DNA of 64,000 nucleotides from Tunturiibacter empetritectus (GCF_013410875.1 NZ_JACCCU010000001.1:1550001-1614000), one strand, 5' to 3'; numbered from the stretch's first letter, positions 1 through 9,161 are shown. Translations and numbers: made by a program. Notes: generated from the letters alone by a model not told the origin.

Positions 1-1
1 T

Positions 2-90
2 CACCTGACCCTGGGCGAAGTCGAACGGAAAAGATTCGTAGTTTTTTTTGCCGTCATCCTGACCCTGAGCGAAGTCGAACGGGGAAGATC
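2..90. repeat. two REP-like copies of a GCGAAGTCGAACGG repeat
   Basis: Two near-identical copies of a short motif ending in GCGAAGTCGAACGG lie at about 2-33 and 55-90, each preceded by CCTGACCCTG and separated by a T-rich spacer. Short intergenic repeats of this kind (CATCCTGAGCGAAGTCGAA-like) are common in Acidobacteriota. A related, oppositely oriented copy (CTTCGCTGCGCTCAGGATGAC) lies near 59612-59632. No gene is apparent in 1-187. Confidence 0.6.
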
Positions 91-187
91 CCGACACCTT
101 CCACCCACCCCTATAGTTCGAACCTTCGCCCCAAACACTCCAACCGCTGCTTGTTCTCTTGTCCCGATTTCCAAATCCCAATCAAAA

Positions 188-444
188 CCTGTCAAGCCCC
201 AAAACCGCAAATCCCCGCGCCAGTCCTGCAGATTCGCGTGGCCTATTAGTTACACTCCAGTAGCTATACTTGATATAGGGGCACAAAAAGAGACAGGAAG
301 GAACAAGACAACCTCTAACTCATTGATAAAAAGTATTTTGTGCGTAACTCCTATGTCTACAATAGTTTGCAGTCAATAGCTACCCGCAAACCAAAGAATA
401 GAAAGCATTTACGCCCAAAATACCCCGAGGGGGGAGGGGGTACC
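188..444 (+). repeat. dispersed ~260-bp element, copy A
   Basis: First of four related noncoding segments in this window (others at 17233, 28099 and 49802). It opens with CCTGTCAAGCCCC, has GCGTGGCCTATTAG at about 236-249, a TATTTTGTGCGTAACTCCT block near 333-351 and ends in ACGCCCAAAATACCCC followed by a G-rich tract and GGTACC-like end. It ends about 65 bases before the start of the DUF1800 gene and points the same way. No ORF is conserved between copies, so an RNA, leader or mobile-repeat role is more likely than protein coding. Confidence 0.75.
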
Positions 445-509
445 GTCTCCTCCCAAGGCTCAACGCAACTTTGAACCTTGAAGTAAGGTCTAAGCAGCCA
501 GAGGCGTCT

Positions 510-2609
510 ATGCGAAGGTTCTTACTAGTTCTCCTTGCTCTAGCCGTCGCCGCACCAGCGCACCCCCAACCCAAATCCACGCCCAAACCCGCAAAGTCCA
601 AGCCAGCCAAACCCACCCTACTCGTCCCCCTCACCCAGCAGGAACGAGCCCAGCAGCTCCTCAGCCGCTTCACCTTCGGCCCCCGCCCCGGCGACCTCGA
701 AAAAGTAATCGCCCTCACCCCCGAAAAGTGGTTGGAGCAACAACTCAACCCTGCCTCGATCCCCGACGCCGCCCTCGACCGCCGCCTCGCCGACTACACC
801 ACACTCAGCCTCCAGCCCGACCAGGCCCTCCAGCTCTTTCCCGACCACTTCACCATCGCCCAGACAGCAGAAGGCAAGCGCCCCTACCCCACCGACCCCC
901 TCCTCCTCGCCATGTACCAGGTCCAGGTCTATAAGCTCAACAAAGACATCGACAGCAAAAAGACCAGCGCCGACGGCAAACTCGTCACACCCCCCACCGA
1001 CGCCGAAGCCGCCGCCCAAAAGAAAACCGACCAGGAAACCGCCTCCCGCGTCGCCGGAGAACTCTTCGCCCTCCCCAAAAATCAGCGGATGGCCGCGCTC
1101 ATCAAACTCCCCATCCCCGAACGCATCGCCTTCACTACATACTTAGCTGGAGACCAGAAAAATCTTCTTCTGGCCGACTTCAACCCCCGCGAGCGCGAGA
1201 TCTTCAACGGCATGGCCGCCAACATCGGCGCGCCCCACTACATCATCGACGAACTCGCCCAGGCCAAGATCCTCCGAGCCATCCTCAGCGAACGCCAGCT
1301 GCAGGAGGTCATGTCCGACTTCTGGTTCAACCACTTCAACATCTTCATCGGCAAAGACTCCGACGCCTGGTACACCACCAGCTACGAGCGCGATGCCATC
1401 CGCAAACACGCCCTCGGCAAGTTCCGCGATCTCCTCCTCGCCACCGCGCAAACCCCGGCGATGATGATCTACCTCGACAACTGGCTCTCCATCGGCCCCG
1501 ACTCCCTGGCCAACGGCATCAACCCCGCCAACCCCAACTCGAAGAGGGGCAACCACGGCCTCAACGAGAACTACGGCAGGGAAGTTATGGAGCTTCACAC
1601 TGTCGGAGTCAACGGCGGCTACACCCAGGCCGATGTCACCGCACTCTCCGCCATCCTCACCGGCTGGACCGTCGATCGCCCCAACCAGGGTGGCCCCTTC
1701 CAATACGACTACAAAAAACACGAACCGGGCCCCAAACAGTGGCTGCGCCGCACCATCTCCTCAGAGCCCGTCTTCCCAAATGCATCTCAAGCGGCGACGC
1801 AAGCCGGCATGAAAGAGGGAATCGAAGCTCTCACCATCCTTGCAGGTGATCCGCACACCGCGCACTTCGTCAGTTACAAATTGGCCCAGCGCTTCGTCGC
1901 CGACGACCCACCACCCGCCCTCGTCGACCGCATGGCCGCCACCTACCTCGCCACCGACGGCGACATCAAAGCCATCCTCCGCACCCTCGTCCAATCTCCC
2001 GAGTTCAACTCGAAGAAGTACTTCCGCAACAAGGTCAAGACTCCGATGGAGTTCGTCGCCTCCGCCTTCCGCACCACCGCCACCGACCCGGTAAACCCCG
2101 GCGCGCTGATCAACACCCTCAAGACGATGGGCATGCCCCTCTACTACGCGCTTCCCCCCACCGGCTACTACATCACCGCCGACCTGTGGATGAACTCCAC
2201 CGCTCTCGTCGACCGCCTCAACTTCGCCTACGCTCTCACCGGCAACAAGTTCGCAAACCAGAAGTTCGACTCAGCCCACGTCCTCGCACTCGGTCTTATG
2301 TCCCAACCTGCCAGTTCGTCCGCCCCTGAGATCTCCGCCACAGAGCGCTCCAACCGAGCCAGGTTCTCCGAAGCCCTCCTCACCGCCGACATCCACAACA
2401 GCACCGCGAACCAGCCTCCACCAGATACAGCCGGCCATGACATAGCCCTCCACGTCCTTGAGGACACTCTCATCGGCAACGCCGTCTCCAGCCAAACCAA
2501 CCAGCTCATCCACAAACAGATCGGCGAAATTCCAACGGCCAACTCCACCGACACCCTCAACCTGCTGACCGCCCTCGTCATGGGCAGCCCCGAGTTCCAA
2601 CTCCGCTAA
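510..2609 (+). CDS. exported DUF1800 family protein
   Basis: Predicted exported protein of about 699 residues. I chose the ATG at 510 because a compact signal peptide (Met-Arg-Arg, then a Leu/Ala-rich core to about residue 20) starts there; an upstream in-frame codon at 471 would add 13 unlikely residues. Family marks are WFNHFNIF near residue 271 and NENYGREVMELHTVGV near residue 352, followed by GGYTQADV, the core of DUF1800. A Lys/Pro-rich linker follows the signal peptide. DUF1800 proteins are usually paired with a DUF1501 (sulfatase-like) protein; here the next gene is a cupin, so the usual partner is missing. The biochemical function of the family is not established. Confidence 0.88.
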   Translation: MRRFLLVLLALAVAAPAHPQPKSTPKPAKSKPAKPTLLVPLTQQERAQQLLSRFTFGPRPGDLEKVIALTPEKWLEQQLNPASIPDAALDRRLADYTTLSLQPDQALQLFPDHFTIAQTAEGKRPYPTDPLLLAMYQVQVYKLNKDIDSKKTSADGKLVTPPTDAEAAAQKKTDQETASRVAGELFALPKNQRMAALIKLPIPERIAFTTYLAGDQKNLLLADFNPREREIFNGMAANIGAPHYIIDELAQAKILRAILSERQLQEVMSDFWFNHFNIFIGKDSDAWYTTSYERDAIRKHALGKFRDLLLATAQTPAMMIYLDNWLSIGPDSLANGINPANPNSKRGNHGLNENYGREVMELHTVGVNGGYTQADVTALSAILTGWTVDRPNQGGPFQYDYKKHEPGPKQWLRRTISSEPVFPNASQAATQAGMKEGIEALTILAGDPHTAHFVSYKLAQRFVADDPPPALVDRMAATYLATDGDIKAILRTLVQSPEFNSKKYFRNKVKTPMEFVASAFRTTATDPVNPGALINTLKTMGMPLYYALPPTGYYITADLWMNSTALVDRLNFAYALTGNKFANQKFDSAHVLALGLMSQPASSSAPEISATERSNRARFSEALLTADIHNSTANQPPPDTAGHDIALHVLEDTLIGNAVSSQTNQLIHKQIGEIPTANSTDTLNLLTALVMGSPEFQLR

Positions 2610-2631
2610 CCGCTAGGCCATCTCATTGAGC

Positions 2632-3219
2632 ATGACGCCAATCGACCGCAGACAATTCGCGACGGGTTTCGTAGCCAGCCTGGCCACCACGAAAAATTCA
2701 GCGTCTGCAAACGAAAGTCCGCAGACTGCAACGCCCGAACAGCTTCATCTCAAGCCCAACGGCTGGATGCCGAACAGTCCATGGCCCGTTCTGCTCTATC
2801 GCAACGCTCTCCCATCAACAGGAGACCTTGCCTCTGCCATGGAACGTATCTTCACCACCAACGGATGGCCGCCACAGTGGCGCAACGGCGTCTATCCCTT
2901 CCACCACTACCACTCCACCGCACACGAGGTCCTTGGCTTTGCAGTTGGTCACGCCGACCTCGTCCTTGGCGGAGAAGGCGGCGAACCACTCTCGGTACAC
3001 TCCGGCGACGTCCTCGTTCTGCCCACCGGTACCGGCCATTGCCGCATCTCGGCGTCCGACGACTTCCTTGTGATCGGCGCCTACCCAGAGAACGAGCACT
3101 GGGACATCTGCCGCACCGCCCCCAGCCCTGAAACACTCGCAAGCATGCGCAAGGTCCGCTTTCCCCACTCCGATCCGCTAACCGGTTCTTCAGGCGCTCT
3201 TCCAAAACTCTGGATCTGA
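2632..3219 (+). CDS. YjlB-like cupin with twin-arginine-like leader
   Basis: A 195-residue single-domain cupin resembling Bacillus YjlB. Putative metal-binding residues lie in HHYHSTAHE (about residues 90-98) and in GTGH (about 133-136), with an HSGDVLVLP strand between. I start at ATG 2632; a TTG two codons upstream (2626) is possible. The N-terminus carries DRRQFATGF followed by a short hydrophobic stretch, which looks like a Tat leader; YjlB homologues are usually cytoplasmic, so export would be unusual. It follows the DUF1800 gene by 22 bases and is probably cotranscribed. Substrate unknown. Confidence 0.75.
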   Translation: MTPIDRRQFATGFVASLATTKNSASANESPQTATPEQLHLKPNGWMPNSPWPVLLYRNALPSTGDLASAMERIFTTNGWPPQWRNGVYPFHHYHSTAHEVLGFAVGHADLVLGGEGGEPLSVHSGDVLVLPTGTGHCRISASDDFLVIGAYPENEHWDICRTAPSPETLASMRKVRFPHSDPLTGSSGALPKLWI

Positions 3220-3234
3220 TCTGTCATCATCGAT

Positions 3235-3831
3235 CTAAGGAAACAGTCGCTCCTTTTGCCACCCCTCCCCACTTAGCGTAAACAGAAATCGGTCGTGCAG
3301 CCGCCCCTCTCCGTCCTTCCAGAACTCAATCCGCTCCGGCCGCAACACGTACCCTCGCCAGTAATCCGGTCGCGGAATCTCCCCCGGAAACTCCTGCTCC
3401 AACTCCTTCACCCGCTCCACCAGCGCCTCCCGCGAAGCCAGCACGCGACTTTGTTCGGAAGCCGCCGCACCAAGCTGGCTTAGCCGCGACCGGCTATGAA
3501 AGTACGCATCCGCATCCTCACTCGGCAGCTCGGCCACCGATCCCGAGATTCTCACCTGCCGTCGCAGCGACTTCCAGTGAAAGCACATCGCCGCCCGCGG
3601 ATTCTCTGCCAACTCCGAACCCTTCTGACTCCCCGCATTCGTATAGAAACAGAACCCCCGCTCATCCACCCGCTTCATCAGCACCATCCGCACACTGGGC
3701 ACCCCCTCTCGTGTAGCCGTAGCCAACGCTACCGCATTCGCATCGTTCAACTCGGCAGCCTCTGCATCACTCATCCACAAGCCGAATAACGCGATAGGGT
3801 CCATCGCACGTTCAACATCGGTCTCACTCAT
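3235..3831 (-). CDS. pdxH: pyridoxamine 5'-phosphate oxidase
   Basis: FMN enzyme oxidising pyridoxamine or pyridoxine 5'-phosphate to pyridoxal 5'-phosphate, the last step of vitamin B6 synthesis and salvage. The 198-residue product has the family order: N-terminal helix with DPIALF, the FMN-binding strand SVRMVLMKRVDERGFCFYTN, then FHWKSLRRQVRISG, and the C-terminal RPDYWRGYVLRPERIEFW with the conserved closing RLHDR. I start at the Met of MSETDVERAMDP (3831); an in-frame upstream codon at 3852 adds seven residues not typical of the family. It lies downstream of the LmbE-like gene on the same strand with an 101-base gap and is convergent with the cupin gene. Confidence 0.93.
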   Translation of the reverse strand: MSETDVERAMDPIALFGLWMSDAEAAELNDANAVALATATREGVPSVRMVLMKRVDERGFCFYTNAGSQKGSELAENPRAAMCFHWKSLRRQVRISGSVAELPSEDADAYFHSRSRLSQLGAAASEQSRVLASREALVERVKELEQEFPGEIPRPDYWRGYVLRPERIEFWKDGEGRLHDRFLFTLSGEGWQKERLFP

Positions 3832-3932
3832 CACAACCTCGCTAGAACACACAGAAAAATAACGCTAACCCCAACTGTCCATCGAACTGCAACAGCGTGG
3901 CTGCTGGAGTCTTCGAATGTGCAGAGACCGAA

Positions 3933-4661
3933 CTAGCTCAGACCTTCGAAGAGATCCGTTTGCAATTTGCAGATCTGAGGCTTAGTGGTAGCCGCAAGTG
4001 CATAGAACTCCTCAGCTCCATATCGGGCGAAGATCTCCTTCGTCTTTTCCATCAACGGTGCCTGCGACACGTGTCTTCGAAATGCCTCGTTCTTTCGCTC
4101 GCGCACAGCCCGGATATCCAGGGCCACACTCCAAGGCATCATCATCGCTAGTTGCCGGTCACGCATCACAAAGTTTGACGTCACATAATACAGCCGTTGC
4201 GCTTTGTGCAGATCTCCCGCCCCCGGATATCGGTTCGGCTGTCCCGACCAGTGAAACGCCGCGGTCGTCACCATCGAAGTGATCATATGATCAGGGTGAG
4301 TATTCTGTCCGCCGTCTCCGCCAAAGGTAATCACAACGTCCGGCTTGAATCTTCGCATCCTCACCACCAGCTCTTCGGAGGCCTGTGACAGATCTACAAA
4401 CTCCAACTGCGCATCCATGTAGTCCATAAGCTCGCAATGCGTAACGCCCAGCACCTCACCAGAGGCGCGAAACTCCTCCTGCCGCATACTCCCCAGCGCC
4501 TCTCCGTCCGAGGCGTTGCCTCGGTTTGTAGCCGCTTGCCCATCCGTCAGGCAGACCACGTACGTCTCAACTCCTCGATCCGCCGCTAACGCCAGCGCCC
4601 CACCAAAGGCATAGCACTCATCGTCTGGATGCGCCGTTACGCACATCAACTTCAAGCCCAC
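3933..4661 (-). CDS. PIG-L/LmbE family zinc deacetylase
   Basis: A 242-residue LmbE-like N-deacetylase. The zinc motif AHPDDE is at residues 10-15 and the second metal ligand set is THPDH at 121-125, both intact. The family removes N-acetyl groups from sugars (GlcNAc-phosphatidylinositol, mycothiol or bacillithiol precursors, antibiotic precursors); which substrate applies cannot be read from sequence, and no other thiol-biosynthesis gene is nearby, so a BshB assignment would be a guess. Its start codon overlaps the 3' end of rnhB by 10 bases, so the two are very probably translated from one transcript. Confidence 0.87.
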   Translation of the reverse strand: MGLKLMCVTAHPDDECYAFGGALALAADRGVETYVVCLTDGQAATNRGNASDGEALGSMRQEEFRASGEVLGVTHCELMDYMDAQLEFVDLSQASEELVVRMRRFKPDVVITFGGDGGQNTHPDHMITSMVTTAAFHWSGQPNRYPGAGDLHKAQRLYYVTSNFVMRDRQLAMMMPWSVALDIRAVRERKNEAFRRHVSQAPLMEKTKEIFARYGAEEFYALAATTKPQICKLQTDLFEGLS

Positions 4662-5425
4662 TCACCCTCCAGCCCCGCATCCAGATCAGCGTCCTCAAAA
4701 AGAAGTTCGGTCGATACCGCTTCCTCCAGCTCCGCATCAGGATCGACCCCTCGCACCGGCGCGAAGCTCCTCCTGTGTAAAGCGCAAGGGCCAATCTCAG
4801 CCAACGCCCGCCGATGCTCCGGCGTCCCATATCCCTTGTGCGAAGCCAGCCCATATCCTGGATGCACCGCGTCCAGTTCACGCATCAACGCGTCACGATG
4901 CACCTTCGCGATCACTGAAGCCGCAGCAATCGAAAGGCTCAGCGCATCGCCATAGATAAGCTTCGTTTGTTGGCAAGGATGATCGAGTCGCATCGCATCG
5001 ATCAGTAGATGATCCGGAGCCATCATCAGTCCCTGAACCGCCGCCAGCATTGCCATCCGCGTCGCCTGGTAGATATTCACCCGGTCGATCGTCTCCGCAT
5101 CGACCTCCGCCACGCAAACCGCAAGAGCCATCTCGCGTATCTGCTGATCAAGCGACTCGCGCTCCTCCCGTGTCATCTGTTTGGAGTCCTTCAGCCCTGC
5201 ATTTGCCAACTCGTCGAGGCACTCCGGCAAAATCACCGCCGCGGCCACCACCGGGCCAAACAGCGCCCCACGCCCCACCTCATCGACACCGGCGATGCGC
5301 TGAAAGCCGTAATACCGCAGAGCCTGTTCCGGTGCATCGCTGCACACCAGCTGCTTCAGCATGCGCTGTTTGGCGGTGGCAGCCGTCACCTTTCGGAGAG
5401 TGCGAGTGGAGGGAATCGAGGCCAT
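4652..5425 (-). CDS. rnhB: ribonuclease HII
   Basis: Endonuclease that removes ribonucleotides from DNA/RNA hybrids in the cytoplasm. The 257-residue product has the catalytic block AGVDEVGRGALFGPVVAAA (Asp48-Glu49 counted from the chosen start), LKDSKQ, and the third and fourth acidic positions in LLIDAMRLD and the ASVIAKVHRD helix, then HPGYGLASHKGYGT. Start chosen at Met of MASIPSTR (5425); the upstream codon at 5470 is less likely. The C-terminus has an acidic tail (ELEEAVSTELLFEDADLD) beyond the usual end. It lies about 98 bases downstream of rplS in the translation cluster. Confidence 0.94.
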   Translation of the reverse strand: MASIPSTRTLRKVTAATAKQRMLKQLVCSDAPEQALRYYGFQRIAGVDEVGRGALFGPVVAAAVILPECLDELANAGLKDSKQMTREERESLDQQIREMALAVCVAEVDAETIDRVNIYQATRMAMLAAVQGLMMAPDHLLIDAMRLDHPCQQTKLIYGDALSLSIAAASVIAKVHRDALMRELDAVHPGYGLASHKGYGTPEHRRALAEIGPCALHRRSFAPVRGVDPDAELEEAVSTELLFEDADLDAGLEGEWA

Positions 5426-5522
5426 GCTCTTCAGGTTCGAGTGTATAACCACCGCGCAAAGCGAAGCCACGACCGAAGTCGTGGCTCAGTGAAAGCTCAG
5501 TGGAAAACAGGGAACCGAATCG

Positions 5523-5882
5523 TTACTTGGCCGCGCGCTCAACCTCGCGCAGACGAGCAGCCTTACCGCGCAGACCGCGCAGGTAGAACAGCTTCGAGCG
5601 GCGAACCTCGTAGGAGCGAACCTTCTCCACCTTGTCGACGACCTTGGAGTTGTACGGGAAGATGCGCTCGACGCCTTGACCGAAGCTCATCTTGCGAACG
5701 GTAAAGGATCCCTGCGCGCCCTTACGGCAGGCGATTACCATGCCCTCAAACGCCTGTAGACGCTCTTTTTCGCCTTCACGAATCTTTACTTGAACTCGAA
5801 CTGTGTCGCCAGGGGCGAACGCGGGTAAATCGGTCCGCTCGAACTTCGCGGCCAGCTTCTGCATAATCGGATGAATGGACAT
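5523..5882 (-). CDS. rplS: 50S ribosomal protein L19
   Basis: Ribosomal protein at the 30S-50S interface. The 119-residue sequence has all family blocks: [48 protein letters not shown] and the C-terminal [23 protein letters not shown]. It lies downstream of trmD in the canonical rpsP-rimM-trmD-rplS order, but separated from trmD by about 223 bases that hold a REP-like repeat (5955-6103). Confidence 0.98.
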   Translation of the reverse strand: MSIHPIMQKLAAKFERTDLPAFAPGDTVRVQVKIREGEKERLQAFEGMVIACRKGAQGSFTVRKMSFGQGVERIFPYNSKVVDKVEKVRSYEVRRSKLFYLRGLRGKAARLREVERAAK

Positions 5883-5954
5883 GACACAACTTTCCTATGT
5901 TGGACTCGACCTTTAGTGTACACGAAATCGTCGCAAAACGCCTCTGGAATCATC

Positions 5955-6103
5955 CCCCTCCGACCGAAGGGAGGACCGTCGCGCTCCACTCCATACGAAC
6001 AAGGTACACAAGTCACGAAGTGACCGCCCGAACCGGGGTCCCCGCGAACAGGTCTTCGTTCGTGGGGTGGCCACGCGCAGTGGGCCCGGCCGGCAGGCCA
6101 TAT
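5955..6103 (+). repeat. REP-like element R1 (GTCACGAAGTGAC family)
   Basis: Degenerate copy of a repeat found six times here. It contains GGTACACAAGTCACGAAGTGACCG (as two blocks, 6002-6025), preceded by GACCGAAGGGAGGACCG and closed by GGCCCGGCCGGCAGG. The core GTCAC-GAA-GTGAC is a perfect dyad. It sits between trmD and rplS on the cluster that both belong to. Confidence 0.7.
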
Positions 6104-6105
6104 CC

Positions 6106-6918
6106 TCAATCAAATCCCCGAAGCTCCGCCAGAATCTCCCGGTCCTCATCCGAGATCTCGATCCTCTCCAACAAGTCCGGACGATTCTCCAACGTCTTCT
6201 TCAACGCCATCCGCCTCCGCCACTGCCGGATCACCTCATGATTGCCTCCCGACAGAGCCTCCGGAATCATCAGGCCCATAAAGTCCGCTGGTCGAGTGTA
6301 GTGTGGATAATCCAGCAACCCACCCGACCCATAAGTGGACCGCGGAGGCCCATCCGCCGAGTCAGGAAGGTTCGCAACCTCATCAGCGCCGAAGCTCTCG
6401 AATCGCGATGAGTCAGGATTCCCCAAAGCCCCCGGCAGCAGCCTAACCACAGCATCGACGATCACAGCAGCCGCCAGCTCTCCGCCCGACAAAACATAAT
6501 CGCCAATCGAAATCTCCCGGTCGCAGAGCAGTTGGTTCACGCGCTCATCCACGCCCTCATATCTCCCGCACAGAATGACCACTCGCTCCGTCGTCGAAAG
6601 CTCCTGCGCCAGCGATTGGCTGAACGGCTGCCCCTGTGCCGACAGCAGAATAACCGTCTCTCTGCTCGTGTCCCGCCCCGCCTTCGGAGAGATGTGCAGC
6701 GACTGCACCGCGTCATAGATCGGTTGCGCCTTCAGCACCATCCCCTCACCTCCGCCAAACGGCCGGTCGTCCACTGTCCGATGGCGATCGTGCGTGAAGC
6801 TGCGCAGATCATACGTCGCAATCTCCACCAAACCCGTCGTGCGTGCACGCTTCAGAATCCCGTAGTCGAAGGGTCCGGCAAAGAAATCGGGAAAGATCGT
6901 AATGATGTCAAAGCGCAT
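6106..6918 (-). CDS. trmD: tRNA (guanine-37-N1)-methyltransferase
   Basis: SPOUT-class methyltransferase that makes m1G37 in tRNAs to prevent +1 frameshifting. The 270-residue product begins MRFDIITIFPDFF, the standard TrmD N-terminus, which is why I place the start at 6918 and not at 6969. Other family blocks seen: DDRPFGGGEGMVLKAQP, the knot region LCGRYEGVDERV and IGDYVLSGGELAA, and the C-terminal PHYTRPADF plus GNHEVIRQWRR. It is separated from rimM by an oppositely oriented gene (7083-7970), so it needs its own promoter or read-through. Confidence 0.97.
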   Translation of the reverse strand: MRFDIITIFPDFFAGPFDYGILKRARTTGLVEIATYDLRSFTHDRHRTVDDRPFGGGEGMVLKAQPIYDAVQSLHISPKAGRDTSRETVILLSAQGQPFSQSLAQELSTTERVVILCGRYEGVDERVNQLLCDREISIGDYVLSGGELAAAVIVDAVVRLLPGALGNPDSSRFESFGADEVANLPDSADGPPRSTYGSGGLLDYPHYTRPADFMGLMIPEALSGGNHEVIRQWRRRMALKKTLENRPDLLERIEISDEDREILAELRGFD

Positions 6919-7082
6919 AGACGATAAGTGCGTTACAGCCGCTCGTTTCTTGACTCCAGATTGCACCATATCACTCGGAAGTTGTGAAACTCGCGACTAA
7001 TCTCATTCCAGGATCTCACTAGGATGACCTGCGCCTCGACTTCGGTCCTTAGGTCATTGTGGCGAGCCGAAAGAGCGTCCCG

Positions 7083-7970
7083 ATGCTTCATCCGAAACTC
7101 GCTATTCTTCCAGTGTTCCTGTCGGCATCTCTCAGCATCACAATGACAGCACAGCAGCAGGCGCCCGCGAATCTTGTTGCACCCTCGCAACTCGCGCTGG
7201 CACTCCCGGCAGCGAGCCTATCGACCGAAGAATTGCATAAGCCAGCCGCCGAATCCTCCAGCGCCGAAGGAGTCATCCGCGTCGCCCCGGCAATGCCGAT
7301 AGCAAAAAAACTGCCGTCCCAAAGACCGTTTCGCACAGTGGCCTTTGGCATCAAGGCGAATACGTTAGGAGCCAGCGCAGAACTTGCGACACCGCTCTTT
7401 CGCAGTTTCAATCTCCGTTCCGGCATCAACTTCCTGGCCTTTGCCTATCCCTTCGGCATCGACGGCGTCAACTACGACGCAAATCTTCACTTCCGGTCTT
7501 CACAGAGCACCCTCGACTGGTTCCCCTTTGGGCACAGCTTCCACATTAGTCCCGGCATTCTCTACTCCAAAAACACCGTCTCATCCACTGCGAGAGTGCC
7601 AGCGGGGCAGAACTTCTCCCTTGGCGATCCGGACTTCGTCCACAGCGTAGTCGATCCAGTCCATGGCAACATGTCGCTTGCGTACCCACGCAATCTATCC
7701 CCTCTGCTTCTCGTGGGCTTCGGCAACATTCTTCCTCGCACCAGCCGCCGCCTCTCCGTCCCCCTGGAGTTCGGGGCAGCCTACACCGGCGCGGCCACCA
7801 TCAATGTCAATCTCACCGGAACCGCCTGCACTAACGACGGGTGTACCAGCTTCGCCAGTAACTCCGAAGCCCAGGCCAGTCTCACGCAGGAGATTAAAAA
7901 AATAAACGAAGACCTGAAGAAAGTCCCCATCTACCCGATCCTCTCGTTAGGAGTGGCCTATCACTTCTAG
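7083..7970 (+). CDS. putative outer-membrane beta-barrel protein
   Basis: About 295 residues, function not recognised. From the ATG at 7083 there is a signal peptide (LAILPVFLSASLSITMTAQ). The remainder is rich in alternating polar/aromatic segments typical of beta strands and it ends GVAYHF with a terminal Phe, the usual outer-membrane assembly signal. A GTG at 7059 would add eight residues ahead of the signal. It is oriented against the ribosomal cluster, lying between trmD and rimM, and its last bases overlap the end of rimM by 4 bases. The protein contains one Cys pair (GTACTNDGC). It probably localises to the outer membrane; no substrate can be inferred. Confidence 0.75.
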   Translation: MLHPKLAILPVFLSASLSITMTAQQQAPANLVAPSQLALALPAASLSTEELHKPAAESSSAEGVIRVAPAMPIAKKLPSQRPFRTVAFGIKANTLGASAELATPLFRSFNLRSGINFLAFAYPFGIDGVNYDANLHFRSSQSTLDWFPFGHSFHISPGILYSKNTVSSTARVPAGQNFSLGDPDFVHSVVDPVHGNMSLAYPRNLSPLLLVGFGNILPRTSRRLSVPLEFGAAYTGAATINVNLTGTACTNDGCTSFASNSEAQASLTQEIKKINEDLKKVPIYPILSLGVAYHF

Positions 7971-8572
7971 CTCTTATCGCCCGGGCTTCGATTGACCTCA
8001 ATCAAACCGTCAGGCAGCTTCATCTCGATGCGCTTCGCCTCTGTATCCACCGCCACTAAAAACGCCTTCACAAACGGGATAAGAATCTCATCCCCGGCAA
8101 GCGAAGTGATCTCCAGCAGAGGCGCAGCGTCGGCAAGCCTGCGCGCCCCATCCGCGGTCGTGGCAAACTGAACATCTTCAACGACACCCACCGCAATCGC
8201 TCCGTCATACACTGTGCAACCGATCAATTCACTGATGTAAACCGAATCGTCATCCAACGGACGCCGTTCCTCTCGCGGGACGATCACATCCAACCCCGCG
8301 ACCGCCTCAGCATCCGAAATCGTGTCGATGCCCGCAAACTGCAGCACGATGCGTCCCTCGTTCTTACCCACCGGCAGCCAGAACGCCACCACCTCCGCAG
8401 CTCGCGCTTCTGACTCCTCTCCTGCAAAGCCCGAGGCAGCAAGAAAGACTCTCGTCTGCTCTTCGAAGCGCTCGGGGAAGTCGGTAAACAGCTCTGCCAG
8501 CACCTCACCCTTGCGACCCTGCGGCCGAAGCAGATGTGCCAACACAATCCAAGATGGAGTGGCTTTCGTCAT
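7967..8572 (-). CDS. rimM: 16S rRNA processing protein RimM
   Basis: Assembly factor for the 30S head, binding ribosomal protein S19. The 201-residue product has the N-terminal barrel (VLAHLLRPQGRKGEVLAELFTDFPERF, matching the G-x-x-G-x-x-G-E-V-x-V type motif) and the C-terminal PRC-barrel (DDSVYISELIGCTVYD ... LLEIT...ILIPFVKAFL). It lies between khpA (54-base gap) and trmD as in most bacteria. The N-terminal motif reads RPQGRKGEV in place of the usual HGLRGEV, a noticeable but conservative deviation. Confidence 0.92.
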   Translation of the reverse strand: MTKATPSWIVLAHLLRPQGRKGEVLAELFTDFPERFEEQTRVFLAASGFAGEESEARAAEVVAFWLPVGKNEGRIVLQFAGIDTISDAEAVAGLDVIVPREERRPLDDDSVYISELIGCTVYDGAIAVGVVEDVQFATTADGARRLADAAPLLEITSLAGDEILIPFVKAFLVAVDTEAKRIEMKLPDGLIEVNRSPGDKS

Positions 8573-8626
8573 AGAACAGAATCCGGGCAGATACGAGAGC
8601 CCGGATCCTGCGAGCTACTCGGAACG

Positions 8627-8926
8627 TTACGGTGCAGTGGGGTGGTCCTCTTCCACGATATCTAGCGAAAAGCGGTGCTTCAGCTTCATGCTGGCTGCGC
8701 TGAGAATTGTACGCATGGAACGCGCCGTACGGCCTTGCTTTCCGATCACCTTACCAACGTCGCTGGCAGCAACCCGCAAACGAATCGCTGTACATTCGCC
8801 GTCTTCTATAGCCTCAACCGAGACGCTGTCCTGGTCGTCTACCAAGGCACGGGCTATCTCTGCTACAAGGTCTGTCATGTTCTTTACAGGGTTGTCCCCT
8901 GCAGGAAACTGGGTTGCCTGGTTCAT
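8627..8926 (-). CDS. khpA: KH-domain RNA-binding protein KhpA
   Basis: Small KH-domain RNA-binding protein, typically encoded between rpsP and rimM and partner of KhpB in other bacteria. The GxxG loop is seen in DVGKVIGKQGRTARSMR. I give the ATG at 8926 (MNQATQFPAG), making 99 residues. The internal ATG at 8878 (MTDLVAEIARALVDD) matches the usual KhpA N-terminus and is a serious alternative; the extra 16 residues would then be untranslated leader. An in-frame reading could extend to a TTG at 9109 but lacks family similarity. Confidence 0.88.
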   Translation of the reverse strand: MNQATQFPAGDNPVKNMTDLVAEIARALVDDQDSVSVEAIEDGECTAIRLRVAASDVGKVIGKQGRTARSMRTILSAASMKLKHRFSLDIVEEDHPTAP

Positions 8927-9161
8927 CACACACCTTCTGGGTCTGGGAGTCACGGTGCAACGCTCAAGCCCTTTCCCTTTGTCTCGTCTACTGCGAGATC
9001 TTCCAGGAGGTGCTACAACGAGCGAGACACCGGTCGCAGCAAGTCCAGGGTTATAAACCCCGGGCCTTCTGCTTTGCAAGGCCACTGCATTTCGACTGTG
9101 CAATACCAAGGAGTCTACGTGAAACGGTGCCAGGAGATGCTTCAGAGAACCTATTGTGTCA

